A stretch of 64,000 nucleotides of DNA from CALBZH01 sp964538515 (GTDB lineage Bacteria > Desulfobacterota > Syntrophobacteria > Syntrophobacterales > Syntrophobacteraceae), in NCBI GenBank assembly GCA_964538515.1, contig CAZIEW010000020.1, forward strand, positions 1 to 64,000, given 5' to 3'. A model generated the notes under the pieces. That model did not search any database. It was given only the letters and a program-made list of their open reading frames with translations, and had not been told where the DNA came from. Positions 27,458 to 35,018 of this stretch are shown here, piece after piece (position 1 is the stretch's first letter; every line of letters begins with the position of its first letter). The position numbers were made by a program, and so were the translations under genes.

Positions 27458-27536
27458 GAGTCATCCTCCTGTGAATCCTGAGGGGACCGCGGCAAGGGGC
27501 TTCGACGCTCCTTATTCGGGCCGTCTCGTTTGCACC

Positions 27537-27565
27537 TTGCGGTGGAAATCAAAAAGCATTATAAG
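27537..27565 (+). promoter_or_regulatory. Sigma-70 promoter of the small selenoprotein-like gene
   Basis: TTGCGG (27537-27542) and TATAAG (27560-27565) with a 17-base spacer. Transcription would begin near 27572, about 54 bases before the TTG start. It indicates that the short gene is expressed on its own rather than read through from a neighbour. Confidence 0.55.
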
Positions 27566-27625
27566 AGCGCACCTCGACATGAGCTTGAGTAGGACAACGT
27601 ACCGTCGTTTAAAGGAGAATTCATC

Positions 27626-27793
27626 TTGGAATGCCCCCAGTGCAAGCAAGAGCTCACGTTCGTCCGCACCTGACGCCAGATGTACTGGCGCTGCCGGGCG
27701 TGCGGCGCATCGTATCCTCTGACGGAGATCAAAGAAGGGATCACCGACGACATGGAGGAGCAACTGCAATATTGCCGAGTGGACCGGCTGTAA
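27626..27793 (+). CDS. Dual-CXXC small selenoprotein (in-frame UGA at codon 16)
   Basis: A 55-codon gene with one in-frame UGA (27671-27673) read here as selenocysteine. The N-terminal half is MECPQCKQELTFVRT, then U, then RQMYWRCRACG, giving two CxxC pairs around the U. The C-terminal half is acidic and ends at TAA. AGGAG lies nine bases before a TTG start. A SECIS-like hairpin follows the UGA at bacterial spacing. The arrangement agrees with the family NCBI calls dual CXXC motif small (seleno)protein, recalled here and not searched. Reactive Sec/Cys and zinc-ribbon-like metal binding are inferred; the role is unknown. The alternative is a nonsense-mutated zinc-ribbon gene. Confidence 0.68.
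27674..27708 (+). promoter_or_regulatory. Bacterial SECIS-like hairpin
   Basis: GCGCTGC (27688-27694) pairs fully with GCGGCGC (27702-27708), one G-U pair included, closing a seven-base loop CGGGCGT. The loop starts 21 bases after the UGA; bacterial SECIS loops sit about 16-37 bases after the UGA and carry a G in the first two loop bases, as here. A competing lower hairpin, CGCCAG/CTGGCG, begins directly after the UGA. Confidence 0.6.
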
Positions 27794-27822
27794 CGAACCG
27801 GCTCCTCCCCCGCTCTCTGTGG

Positions 27823-27840
27823 CGCCCCCTGCGCGGGGCG
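27823..27840 (+). terminator. Hairpin after the small selenoprotein-like gene
   Basis: CGCCCC (27823-27828) and GGGGCG (27835-27840) with a six-base loop, 29 bases after the TAA. The following sequence TCCTTCTC is only weakly T-rich, so termination strength is doubtful. Between here and phoH (to 28092) I see no further gene. Confidence 0.4.
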
Positions 27841-28092
27841 TCCTTCTCAGCTGCCCCGCTTGATGACACACTTACCCATTGGACATGCTCGAGTCTAGAA
27901 AAATCAGAACCCCGAGGGCGCTCCAAGCTTGAGCCCACCTGTCGCGAGCCAGGCGGGACGACGTGAGCGCGCTCTTTTGGGACCCAATCAGCGAGCATCG
28001 ACAGTGACAGCGGAAGCGGGTGAGCCTCTTCCAAGCCACGGAAGCTTTCTTCCTGCCGAAAGATCTTATTGTATCGCGTTATAAGGCGTGAT

Positions 28093-29172
28093 ATGAACAG
28101 CTTCGCCTACGGAGAGGGGCTACGGGGCCGCTCCAAATCGATGTCAATCAGAGGACGGATCGCGTTGCGCCAGGCACCACCCACCCAGGAAACGAGCCAT
28201 ACCGGCTCGACCCTCGTTTCCTTCGACGACATCAGGCTGGTTCAACAGCTTGCAGGCGAAGGGAACAGCTCGCTCAAAGTCATCGAAAAGCAGCTCGGCG
28301 TCAAGGTGCACTTGCGCGGCAATCAGTTCACCGTCGCAGGGGATCGCCACCAGGCGGAGCTCGCTGTAGCGCTGCTTAAGCAGCTCGCCGAGCTGATCCA
28401 GAAGGGATATCCCCTTTATCACAGCGACATCGTGTTTGCGGTCAACATTCTGAGCGAGAATATTCACAGGAATCTCAAGGAGATATTCCTCGACGAAGTC
28501 TTCATTGCGTCAAACAAGCGCCTCATCACGCCCAAGAGCGTCAAGCAGAAGGAGTACATCGAATCCATCCGCCGATTCGACATCGTGTTCGGGGTTGGGC
28601 CGGCCGGAACGGGAAAGACGTATCTTGCGATGGCCATGGCGGTGGCGGCCATGGCTAAAGAGCAGGTGCGTCGCATCGTCCTGGTCAGGCCCGCCGTTGA
28701 GGCCGGAGAGAAGCTCGGCTTTCTGCCGGGCGACTTGGCAGAAAAGGTGAATCCATACCTGCGGCCCCTTTACGACGCACTCCACGACATGATGGATTAC
28801 GAAAAGGCATCGAATTTGCTCCACCGAGGAGCCATCGAGGTGGCCCCCCTTGCCTTCATGCGGGGCCGAACGTTAAATGATGCGTTCGTGATCCTCGATG
28901 AGGCGCAAAACACCACCACCGAGCAGATGAAGATGTTCCTGACGCGCCTCGGACTGGGCGCCAAAGCGGTGATCACGGGAGATGTCACCCAAATCGACCT
29001 GCCCGAGAGCAAGACGTCGGGACTGGTTGAAGCGATGGAGCTGCTCAAGAACATCGAGGAGATCCGTTTCGTGTTCTTCAGCAAGAAAGACGTTGTTCGA
29101 CACCGACTGGTCCAGGAGATCATCCAGGCGTACGAGCATGCTGAAGAGCGTCGGAAAGCGCCAATCGGCTGA
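28093..29172 (+). CDS. phoH: PhoH-like ATPase
   Basis: A 359-residue P-loop ATPase of the PhoH family, thought to work as an RNA-helicase-like partner of YbeY in RNA processing. Walker A is GPAGTGKTYLA; Walker B is AFVILDEAQNTT. A KH-like segment precedes it (VHLRGNQFTVAGD). The start is uncertain: ATG 28093 and ATG 28141 are both possible and neither has a strong Shine-Dalgarno; the homologous part begins well after both. It heads the conserved order phoH-pgpH-ybeY, with 21 bases to the next gene. Confidence 0.93.
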   Translation: MNSFAYGEGLRGRSKSMSIRGRIALRQAPPTQETSHTGSTLVSFDDIRLVQQLAGEGNSSLKVIEKQLGVKVHLRGNQFTVAGDRHQAELAVALLKQLAELIQKGYPLYHSDIVFAVNILSENIHRNLKEIFLDEVFIASNKRLITPKSVKQKEYIESIRRFDIVFGVGPAGTGKTYLAMAMAVAAMAKEQVRRIVLVRPAVEAGEKLGFLPGDLAEKVNPYLRPLYDALHDMMDYEKASNLLHRGAIEVAPLAFMRGRTLNDAFVILDEAQNTTTEQMKMFLTRLGLGAKAVITGDVTQIDLPESKTSGLVEAMELLKNIEEIRFVFFSKKDVVRHRLVQEIIQAYEHAEERRKAPIG

Positions 29173-29193
29173 CCCCATAATCGTGTAAGACTG

Positions 29194-31692
29194 ATGCAGC
29201 GAGACAAGCACGATCACGAGAAACATCGACGCGCGGGGAGACTGCTTGCCGTGGATAAGTTGGTGCGGCGCCTGCGCGACCTGCTCCTCACCGACCGATC
29301 GGTGATCCTCATCGTCCTGAGTCTCACCGTGTCGATCCTTCTGACACCATCTTTCAACCCTACCTTCCCCGGCTACCAGCTCGGCGAGATCGCCGAGCAC
29401 AACATCAAGGCCTCCCGGGACTTCACCGTGGTCGACAACGAGGCCACGCTGAGAGAGCAGGACCGGGCGACCGTTGAGGCACCGGTGGTCTATGAGCTGG
29501 ACGAGATCGTGGAGCGGCAGGTGGTGGAGCGGTTGGCGACCGCTTTCCAGACGATGCGCGAAAAACGAGCCTCCGGCGCCGGCGCTCAGAGCGTCACTTC
29601 GCCGACGACCATGGAGCTTCCTGCTGAATCCTTGATGCCCTCCCCCTCGACCGACGAAGGCAGATCCGAGGAGCCGGTCGTCGACCGCGTCACTATGAAG
29701 CGCACCTTCGTCGATCTCCTTGGCATTCAGATTTCCGATGAGATCTTCAGTGACCTGTGGGACAAGGGCTTCAGCCGCGAGATCGAAGACAAGGTGAATC
29801 AATTGCTCGTCCAGTTGTTGCAGCAGGGGGTGGTTTCCACCAAGGCCTGGCAGCTTCAGGAGCGCGGCAAGAACCTTCTGATTCGCAAAGCGGCGACCCG
29901 AGAGGAATTCATTCTGCCGCCGCCCCATTCCTATCTCGACATCGAAGAAGCCCGTAAACTCTCGATGGCCATGGCTCTGCAATCCACGGAGGACATCAAG
30001 GAAGTGAGAGCCGTCGCCTTCTTGGCGTCCCAGCTCCTGCAACCGAACCTCACTTTCAATCTCGACGAAACCGAGCGACTCAAGGAAGAGGCTTTTGGCG
30101 CCGTCAAGCCGGTCTACGTCCATGTCCTCAAAAATGAGATGATCGTTCGCGAGGGCCAGAAGATCGGGCAGGAGGAGCTTGTCAAGCTACGGATCCTGGG
30201 CGATGACAAGCCGGCACCGCGATTCTTTCTCATTTTTCTTGCCATGTTTTTTTTCTCCGCGGTGTGCACCTGGGTGGTCGTGTTCGTCTCCAAGGAGCAT
30301 ATGCCAAGCCACCAGGTCCAAGACCAGGACTACATCTTCTTGGCCACTTTGCTCGTATTCCTGCTTGCATTGGCTCGAGCCACCGTCGGAATGGCGGACG
30401 TCCTCGGGGACACGACCATCCACATGTCAGGCAAGACGCTCATTTACGCAATCCCGCTCAGCGCCGGCGCGATGCTGGTAAGCATTTTTTTCGGAGTCAC
30501 GGTCTCGCTGATCTTCTCGCTGCTCACGACCATCTATGCGGCCATCCTGTTTGGCCGAGACTTTCCTTTGTTCATGTACTTCCTCATCGGCTCGTTCGTG
30601 GGGGCTCACGCGGTCATCCCCTGCCGCAACCGCATGATTCCCATCAAGGCGGGTCTGTTCATCGGCTGCAGCAATGCCATCCTGATCGTGCTCGGTGCGC
30701 TGTTGAATGATCAGCTCGTGCTTCCCCGAGTATTCTTCAACGTCGTCTTTGGCTTTTGCGGAGGCGTCTTCGCCGGCGTGCTGGTAACCGGCCTCACGCC
30801 GCTGGTCGAAATGCTTTTTTCCTACACCACGGACATCAAGCTGCTCGAGCTCGCCACCATGGATCAGCCTCTCCTCCAAGAGCTCATGGTCCAGGCGCCC
30901 GGCACCTACCACCACAGCATCATCGTGGGAAACATGGTGGAGGCTTCGGCCAAGTCCATCGGCGCCAATTCCCTTCTGGCCAAGGTGGCGGCCTACTACC
31001 ACGATATCGGGAAGATTAAAAAGCCGCTCTACTACATCGAAAACCAGTTCGAATGCGAGAACCGCCACGAGAAGCTGGCTCCATCCATGAGCAGCCTCAT
31101 CCTGATCGCTCACGTCAAGGACGGCGTCGAGCTGGCAACGCAGCACCGGCTCGGCAAGAGAATCATCGACATCATCCGCCAGCACCACGGACGCAGCTTC
31201 ATCTCCTATTTTTTCAACAAAGCGGTCGAGTCCCGTGAGAAGTGCCTCAGCACCAAGGGTGGGGACCTGCCTCCCATCAACGTGGATGACTACCGCTACC
31301 CCGGACCCAAACCGCAGACCAAGGAAGCCGGCCTGGTCATGCTTGCGGACGTCGTCGAAGCCGCCTGCCGCTCCCTCACGGATCCGACGCCGGCCCGCAT
31401 TCAGGGAATGGTCAACCGCTTGATCAACAACATCTTCATCGACGGCCAACTGGACGAGTGCGAGCTCACGCTGAAAGACCTGCACCAGATCGCCAAGCAC
31501 TTCAATCAGATCCTTGCGACCGTTCACCACAAGCGCATCGATTACCCAACGCCACCCCTGCCCGGCGGAGAAAACAAAGGAAAGACCCATGCCATCGATC
31601 CTGCTCAGCGTGAATCAAAACCGGATCGCGATCAACCGGGCGTCGATCAGGAGGTCGGCAAAAAAGATATTAAGCGCCTTGGAGTGCACTGA
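29194..31692 (+). CDS. 7TM-HD cyclic-di-AMP phosphodiesterase (PgpH type)
   Basis: An 832-residue membrane phosphodiesterase. N-terminal helix (VILIVLSLTVSILL), a long extracytoplasmic 7TMR-HDED domain (about 40-340), seven membrane segments (about 345-570), and a cytoplasmic HD domain with His603-Asp604 (YYHDIGKIKKP) and later HHGRSFISYFF. PgpH proteins hydrolyse c-di-AMP to pApA. The long Pro/Lys-rich tail overlaps the ybeY start by 104 bases in a different frame. This gene between phoH and ybeY is the usual arrangement. Confidence 0.93.
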   Translation: MQRDKHDHEKHRRAGRLLAVDKLVRRLRDLLLTDRSVILIVLSLTVSILLTPSFNPTFPGYQLGEIAEHNIKASRDFTVVDNEATLREQDRATVEAPVVYELDEIVERQVVERLATAFQTMREKRASGAGAQSVTSPTTMELPAESLMPSPSTDEGRSEEPVVDRVTMKRTFVDLLGIQISDEIFSDLWDKGFSREIEDKVNQLLVQLLQQGVVSTKAWQLQERGKNLLIRKAATREEFILPPPHSYLDIEEARKLSMAMALQSTEDIKEVRAVAFLASQLLQPNLTFNLDETERLKEEAFGAVKPVYVHVLKNEMIVREGQKIGQEELVKLRILGDDKPAPRFFLIFLAMFFFSAVCTWVVVFVSKEHMPSHQVQDQDYIFLATLLVFLLALARATVGMADVLGDTTIHMSGKTLIYAIPLSAGAMLVSIFFGVTVSLIFSLLTTIYAAILFGRDFPLFMYFLIGSFVGAHAVIPCRNRMIPIKAGLFIGCSNAILIVLGALLNDQLVLPRVFFNVVFGFCGGVFAGVLVTGLTPLVEMLFSYTTDIKLLELATMDQPLLQELMVQAPGTYHHSIIVGNMVEASAKSIGANSLLAKVAAYYHDIGKIKKPLYYIENQFECENRHEKLAPSMSSLILIAHVKDGVELATQHRLGKRIIDIIRQHHGRSFISYFFNKAVESREKCLSTKGGDLPPINVDDYRYPGPKPQTKEAGLVMLADVVEAACRSLTDPTPARIQGMVNRLINNIFIDGQLDECELTLKDLHQIAKHFNQILATVHHKRIDYPTPPLPGGENKGKTHAIDPAQRESKPDRDQPGVDQEVGKKDIKRLGVH

Positions 31693-32089
31693 GTCCGAGC
31701 TGAGCATCACGCTGGTCGACGATGACGAAATGGCCCGCCTGAACACCGAATACCGCGGGGTCGAGGAAACCACCGACGTTCTTTCCTTCCCCATGCACGA
31801 AGGAGAATTCGGGGATGTTGCCCCTGAGATGCTGGGCGATATCGTGATCTCAGCGCCCACCGCGCAGGAGATGGCCCGACTCCACGGCTGCGGCCTTGAA
31901 ACGATCCTGGACCTGCTCCTGGTGCACGGAACGCTCCACCTGCTTGGCCTCGATCATGAGCAAGGGCCGGATGCCGCCCGATCCATGCACGAGAAATCCC
32001 TGGAGCTCCTCAGGATGCTTGGCCACACGGACAAGGACTTCGAGTGGTACCGCGGCGAACCGTATGACCGCTCCAAACCCGGGAGCTGA
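31589..32089 (+). CDS. ybeY: Endoribonuclease YbeY
   Basis: A 166-residue zinc-dependent endoribonuclease needed for 16S rRNA 3'-end maturation and ribosome quality control. The metal site HGTLHLLGLDH (His113, His117, His123) is complete. AAAGGAAAG lies five bases before ATG 31589, which gives the conserved N-terminus (MPSILLSVNQN); a longer reading from 31514 lacks support. Its first 104 bases overlap the 3' end of pgpH, an unusually long overlap for translational coupling. Confidence 0.95.
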   Translation: MPSILLSVNQNRIAINRASIRRSAKKILSALECTESELSITLVDDDEMARLNTEYRGVEETTDVLSFPMHEGEFGDVAPEMLGDIVISAPTAQEMARLHGCGLETILDLLLVHGTLHLLGLDHEQGPDAARSMHEKSLELLRMLGHTDKDFEWYRGEPYDRSKPGS

Positions 32090-32172
32090 AGACTGCATTT
32101 CCATGAGCGCAGCCCCTGTTACGGCACAGGATCCCGCACCGATTTCACGCCGCAGCATGGAGACACGTCACC

Positions 32173-32619
32173 ATGGAGTTGACTCGAGCCGCGATATCTG
32201 ATCTTCCCGCTTTGATCCAGTTGCTGATCCTCCCCTTTTCCCAGGAAGCGGAATTCTCTCCGAGCCATGACGCTCAGCGACGAGGGCTGGAGCTGATTCT
32301 GGGCTCTCCGAAAACAGGACACATCCTGGTTGCGCGTGACGACGACAAGGTCTTGGCCACGGTCAGCCTCCCCTACACCGCCTCCACGGCATTGGAAGCC
32401 AAAGTGGCGTGGCTTGAGGATATGGTTCTGGAGCCCGAGGCGCGGGCCCGAGGCATCGGGTCGCAACTTCTCGACTTCACCCTACGCTTCGCTCGGGAGC
32501 AAGGGTGCCGTCGCCTCACTCTGCATACCGATCAAGACAATGGCGCGGCTCAGCGCTTCTACCGGAGGCAGGGGCTCACCCATTCCCCGATGCTTCCTCT
32601 CAGATTGCTCCTGGGCTGA
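32173..32619 (+). CDS. GNAT-family N-acetyltransferase
   Basis: A 148-residue acetyl-CoA-dependent transferase. The CoA pyrophosphate loop is EARARGIGSQLL (motif A, R/Q-x-x-G-x-G/A), followed by the helix DFTLRFAREQGC and the strand-turn NGAAQRFYRRQGL. The substrate is not predictable. It lies 83 bases after ybeY on the same strand; the next gene has its own promoter. Confidence 0.85.
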   Translation: MELTRAAISDLPALIQLLILPFSQEAEFSPSHDAQRRGLELILGSPKTGHILVARDDDKVLATVSLPYTASTALEAKVAWLEDMVLEPEARARGIGSQLLDFTLRFAREQGCRRLTLHTDQDNGAAQRFYRRQGLTHSPMLPLRLLLG

Positions 32620-32681
32620 GTCTCCCGCCTATTCCGCCTCAACTGACAGCTCCCTCAGTATGAACGTCGTGATCACGCGGC

Positions 32682-32710
32682 TTGACTTCCTGGCATACAC
32701 CCTTTATGGT
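32682..32710 (+). promoter_or_regulatory. Sigma-70 promoter for the His-rich protein gene
   Basis: TTGACT (32682-32687) and TATGGT (32705-32710), separated by exactly 17 bases, give a leader of about 170 bases before GTG 32887. Confidence 0.65.
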
Positions 32711-32724
32711 GCCCCTACAATCAA

Positions 32725-32836
32725 GGCACGGGCGAAAGTCGCCTGCCTCGACGCTGCTTCATCGAATCCCACACACAACAAGAGCCAAGAAGGCTTGGGT
32801 AGTCACTGCCTGACGCCGGCTTGGCTTTTCTTCTTT
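32725..32836 (+). promoter_or_regulatory. Structured leader with attenuator-type terminator
   Basis: A stacked hairpin GGCA/TGCC with GGCGA/TCGCC inside (32725-32747) is followed by a terminator. AGCCAAG (32783-32789) pairs with CTTGGCT (32820-32826), extended by GGC/GCC, then TTTTCTTCTTT. The terminator ends about 50 bases before the His-rich gene, so expression would need antitermination. It does not match a riboswitch class I know; a small RNA ending here is the alternative. Confidence 0.5.
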
Positions 32837-32886
32837 CCGAAGGTGGTGATTTCCCGGGCTGACCGGTGCAAAGAGGAGGACGTCAC

Positions 32887-33204
32887 GTGAGCCACCATCG
32901 CGGAAACCAGATCAATCACCACCCTTATGGCGACGAGCACCATCATCATGACGAGCCTTGCGGCCATCACCATTCTTCGCACTCTGGAGGCTCTGAGCTC
33001 TCGCAACGGCAGAAGCTCGTCGCCCGAATTGAGCGTGCAGTGCAGCACAACAGCGAGCACGCAACCTTCTACGAGAAGCTGGCTGATGATGCGAGAATGC
33101 TGGAAGGGGATGCGGTTGCCCAGGAGATCCTGGAGGTGGCTCGGTTTTCCCTCCGGCAGAATGAGCACCTCCAAAGGGCACTTGCCCTCCTCGATCCTCG
33201 TTAG
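32887..33204 (+). CDS. Small His-rich putative metal-binding protein
   Basis: A 105-residue protein. The first 35 residues are packed with His, in runs such as NHHPYGDEHHHHDEPCGHHH, and should bind Ni, Zn or Co. The rest is two or three amphipathic helices (KLVARIERAVQHNSEHATFYEKLA and LEVARFSLRQNEHL). Related helical tails occur with metal-handling genes, but I cannot name the family with certainty. GAGGAGGA six bases upstream supports GTG 32887. Its leader carries a promoter and an attenuator-like terminator. No signal peptide, so probably cytosolic. Confidence 0.7.
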   Translation: MSHHRGNQINHHPYGDEHHHHDEPCGHHHSSHSGGSELSQRQKLVARIERAVQHNSEHATFYEKLADDARMLEGDAVAQEILEVARFSLRQNEHLQRALALLDPR

Positions 33205-33650
33205 GTGTCCGACACAAGAATGACGGCCCATTCGGTCAATCCGGTGCCCCCCACGGGATCAAGCGGGAATCCAAGGGCCCGTCCTGAGCACCCGGAGCTC
33301 ATGCGGAGCTATGCCGGTAAACCCTTCAAAACCCCAGGCCGGATGACCAATTATCGCTTGGCACCCTCAATGGGGCTCGTCCACAACCAAGCGGAACGCC
33401 GTCTATCTGATGGAGAACAACACCCGGTCACCCTCATTCTGGCCGAGTGGGCGGTTGCCCGCGGTGTGGGCTTTCTGTACGCGAGCAGCGCAGCCACCTG
33501 CGGCAACGGCGAAAACGGGTTTCCTGATACGACGGACATCACCCGGCTAACGAGTCTAATGAGAGTCTTGCGGCCGGCTGCTCGAAGATCGAAAGCGGCA
33601 TTCCTCTCTCGGTGAGCGCTCTCTTGCCTTGTCTTCGAACGGATTTCTGC
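33205..33650. other. Intergenic region without a convincing gene
   Basis: About 450 bases between the His-rich gene and the XRE-cupin promoter. One 136-codon reading frame starts one base after the previous stop but has no Shine-Dalgarno, low-complexity composition and no recognisable motif. I see no RNA gene or terminator with a T-run here. Confidence 0.4.
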
Positions 33651-33678
33651 TTGACAAACTTGCATCTTATAATATACT
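33651..33678 (+). promoter_or_regulatory. Promoter of the XRE-cupin regulator
   Basis: A consensus TTGACA (33651-33656), 16-base spacer, TATACT (33673-33678). The start site would fall inside or next to the palindrome at 33683-33698, leaving a very short leader. Confidence 0.6.
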
Positions 33679-33682
33679 TTAA

Positions 33683-33698
33683 GTTCATTATAATGAAC
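33683..33698. promoter_or_regulatory. Palindromic operator overlapping the regulator start codon
   Basis: A perfect 16-base palindrome GTTCATTATAATGAAC. Its right arm contains the ATG of the XRE-cupin gene (33693-33695). It is AT-rich in a GC-rich surrounding and lies just after the -10 box, the expected place for autorepression by the helix-turn-helix protein it precedes. Confidence 0.6.
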
Positions 33699-34238
33699 AA
33701 CGAGAAGAAAATACAACCATCCATGGGATGTGACCTGTCCGTTGTGAAGAACCTCCGCGGGAAGTGGGGGCTCAGCGCGGATGAACTGGCTGAAAAGGCC
33801 GGACTGACGCGCGGCACGATCCTGAAGATCGAGGCGGGTCAAGGCAACCCGACGCTGCAGACCATCGTGGCACTGGCGCGCGTCTTTCGCATGACTCCAA
33901 GCGAATTGGTCCGTATGGCGGAGACAGAGACGGTTGAAGTCGGTCGGTGTCAACCGTTTCAGCGTGAGGGCTACGGGGGAGATCATGTTCGGTTCCCTGA
34001 TTTCGAGCTGTTTCATTTGCGGCTTCCGGCTGGCGTGAGAACGGAGTTTGAGCCAGAGCTGCACGAAAACACTTGGGAGCTGTGTTTCGTCCTGGCGGGG
34101 TTGATTCGGCTGAACGTTGCCGAGCAGTCCCACGACCTGGGGGCAGGAACGGCGCTGCGCTTCAAGGCGCTGCACGACCACCGCATTGAAGTGCTCGAAG
34201 ACTCCGAGCTGATGGTCATTCATTACAATCTGATCTGA
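33693..34238 (+). CDS. XRE-family regulator with cupin domain
   Basis: A 181-residue transcription regulator. An N-terminal Cro/CI-type helix-turn-helix (about 12-68: NLRGKWGLSADELAEKAG, TRGTILKIEAGQGNP) and a C-terminal cupin (about 105-181: TEFEPELHENTWELCFVLAG ... HRIEVLEDSELMVIHY) that may bind a small ligand or metal. ATG 33693 is the start of the conserved part; the upstream reading from 33612 runs through the promoter. A perfect palindrome covers its start codon. It is followed by a strong terminator, then by the reductase/FmdE/TonB genes it may control. Confidence 0.88.
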   Translation: MNNEKKIQPSMGCDLSVVKNLRGKWGLSADELAEKAGLTRGTILKIEAGQGNPTLQTIVALARVFRMTPSELVRMAETETVEVGRCQPFQREGYGGDHVRFPDFELFHLRLPAGVRTEFEPELHENTWELCFVLAGLIRLNVAEQSHDLGAGTALRFKALHDHRIEVLEDSELMVIHYNLI

Positions 34239-34264
34239 ACCGCCATCAGAAGATAGGCCTTGCA

Positions 34265-34316
34265 GACCATGAAGGTCCGGCTCCACGTATCCGGCTTTCA
34301 TGGTCTTTTTTATTTT
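34265..34316 (+). terminator. Intrinsic terminator after the XRE-cupin gene
   Basis: GACCATGAA (34265-34273) pairs with TTCATGGTC (34297-34305), with an inner CCGG/CCGG pairing, and is followed by TTTTTTATTTT. It ends the regulator transcript 27 bases after the stop. Confidence 0.9.
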
Positions 34317-34376
34317 GGGGCAAAGAGAGGTCCGTAGATCCAGCGAAATGACGAGCACAACGCAAGGAGTGAGACC

Positions 34377-35018
34377 ATGCAGCTCAAACCGATGAAACGC
34401 GAATTCGCATTTCCCCAGACGGTCGGACTCATCAGCACGATCAGTCCGGATGGTGTTCGAAACGCGGCGCCGTATTCGAATATCACGCCGATCCTCCGGC
34501 CGAACGACCTGATCTGCGTCGCATCCTGGCACAAGCGGGACACGCTGCGGAACATTCGTGACACAGGTGAATTTGTCGTGAACATCCCTTCCATTAGCCT
34601 GGTGGAGGCCATTGTCCTGACCGCCCGCCACTATCCGCCCGAGGTCGACGAGCTCCTGGAGGCCGGCCTTCGGTCCAGGACTTCGAAAACCGTGCGTCCG
34701 CCCGGCATCGAGGGCTGCCTGGCCTGGATCGAATGCACCCTGTATCGACAGTACATCGAAAAGGAATACGTGCTCCTCATCGGCAGGGTGCAGCACCTGG
34801 AAATGGATGATCGCTTCTTGGATGAACAGGAGGGACTCGATCCCGCCCGGGCCGAGCCGTTGATGGTGCTTCTCAACCGGGGCGGCATGCGTTTCGTGAC
34901 CGTCAGAGACACGGGGCGCTTTGAATCGTACGGCTCGATGTTTCCTGATGGACGCGACCCACTGGAACACTTTTATGTAGAAGCCAAAACCTTGGAGGAA
35001 GAGGGATATCGCCCGTGA
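34377..35018 (+). CDS. Flavoredoxin-like flavin reductase (copy 1)
   Basis: A 213-residue FMN-binding reductase of the flavin reductase/flavoredoxin family. Typical segments: TVGLISTISPDGVRNAAPYS, the conserved HKRDTLRNIRDTGEFVVN and YPPEVDELLEAG. In sulfate reducers such proteins carry electrons or reduce metals; the partner here is inferred from context. AAGGAG is seven bases before ATG 34377. Its last codons overlap the GTG of the FmdE-like gene by four bases, showing translational coupling. It shares order and motifs with the paralogue at 38499, so the TonB receptor is flanked by two such reductases. Confidence 0.88.
   Translation: MQLKPMKREFAFPQTVGLISTISPDGVRNAAPYSNITPILRPNDLICVASWHKRDTLRNIRDTGEFVVNIPSISLVEAIVLTARHYPPEVDELLEAGLRSRTSKTVRPPGIEGCLAWIECTLYRQYIEKEYVLLIGRVQHLEMDDRFLDEQEGLDPARAEPLMVLLNRGGMRFVTVRDTGRFESYGSMFPDGRDPLEHFYVEAKTLEEEGYRP

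Noticed and set aside
33205..33615. 136-codon frame after the His-rich gene
   Set aside because: No Shine-Dalgarno, no motif, atypical composition; treated as intergenic.
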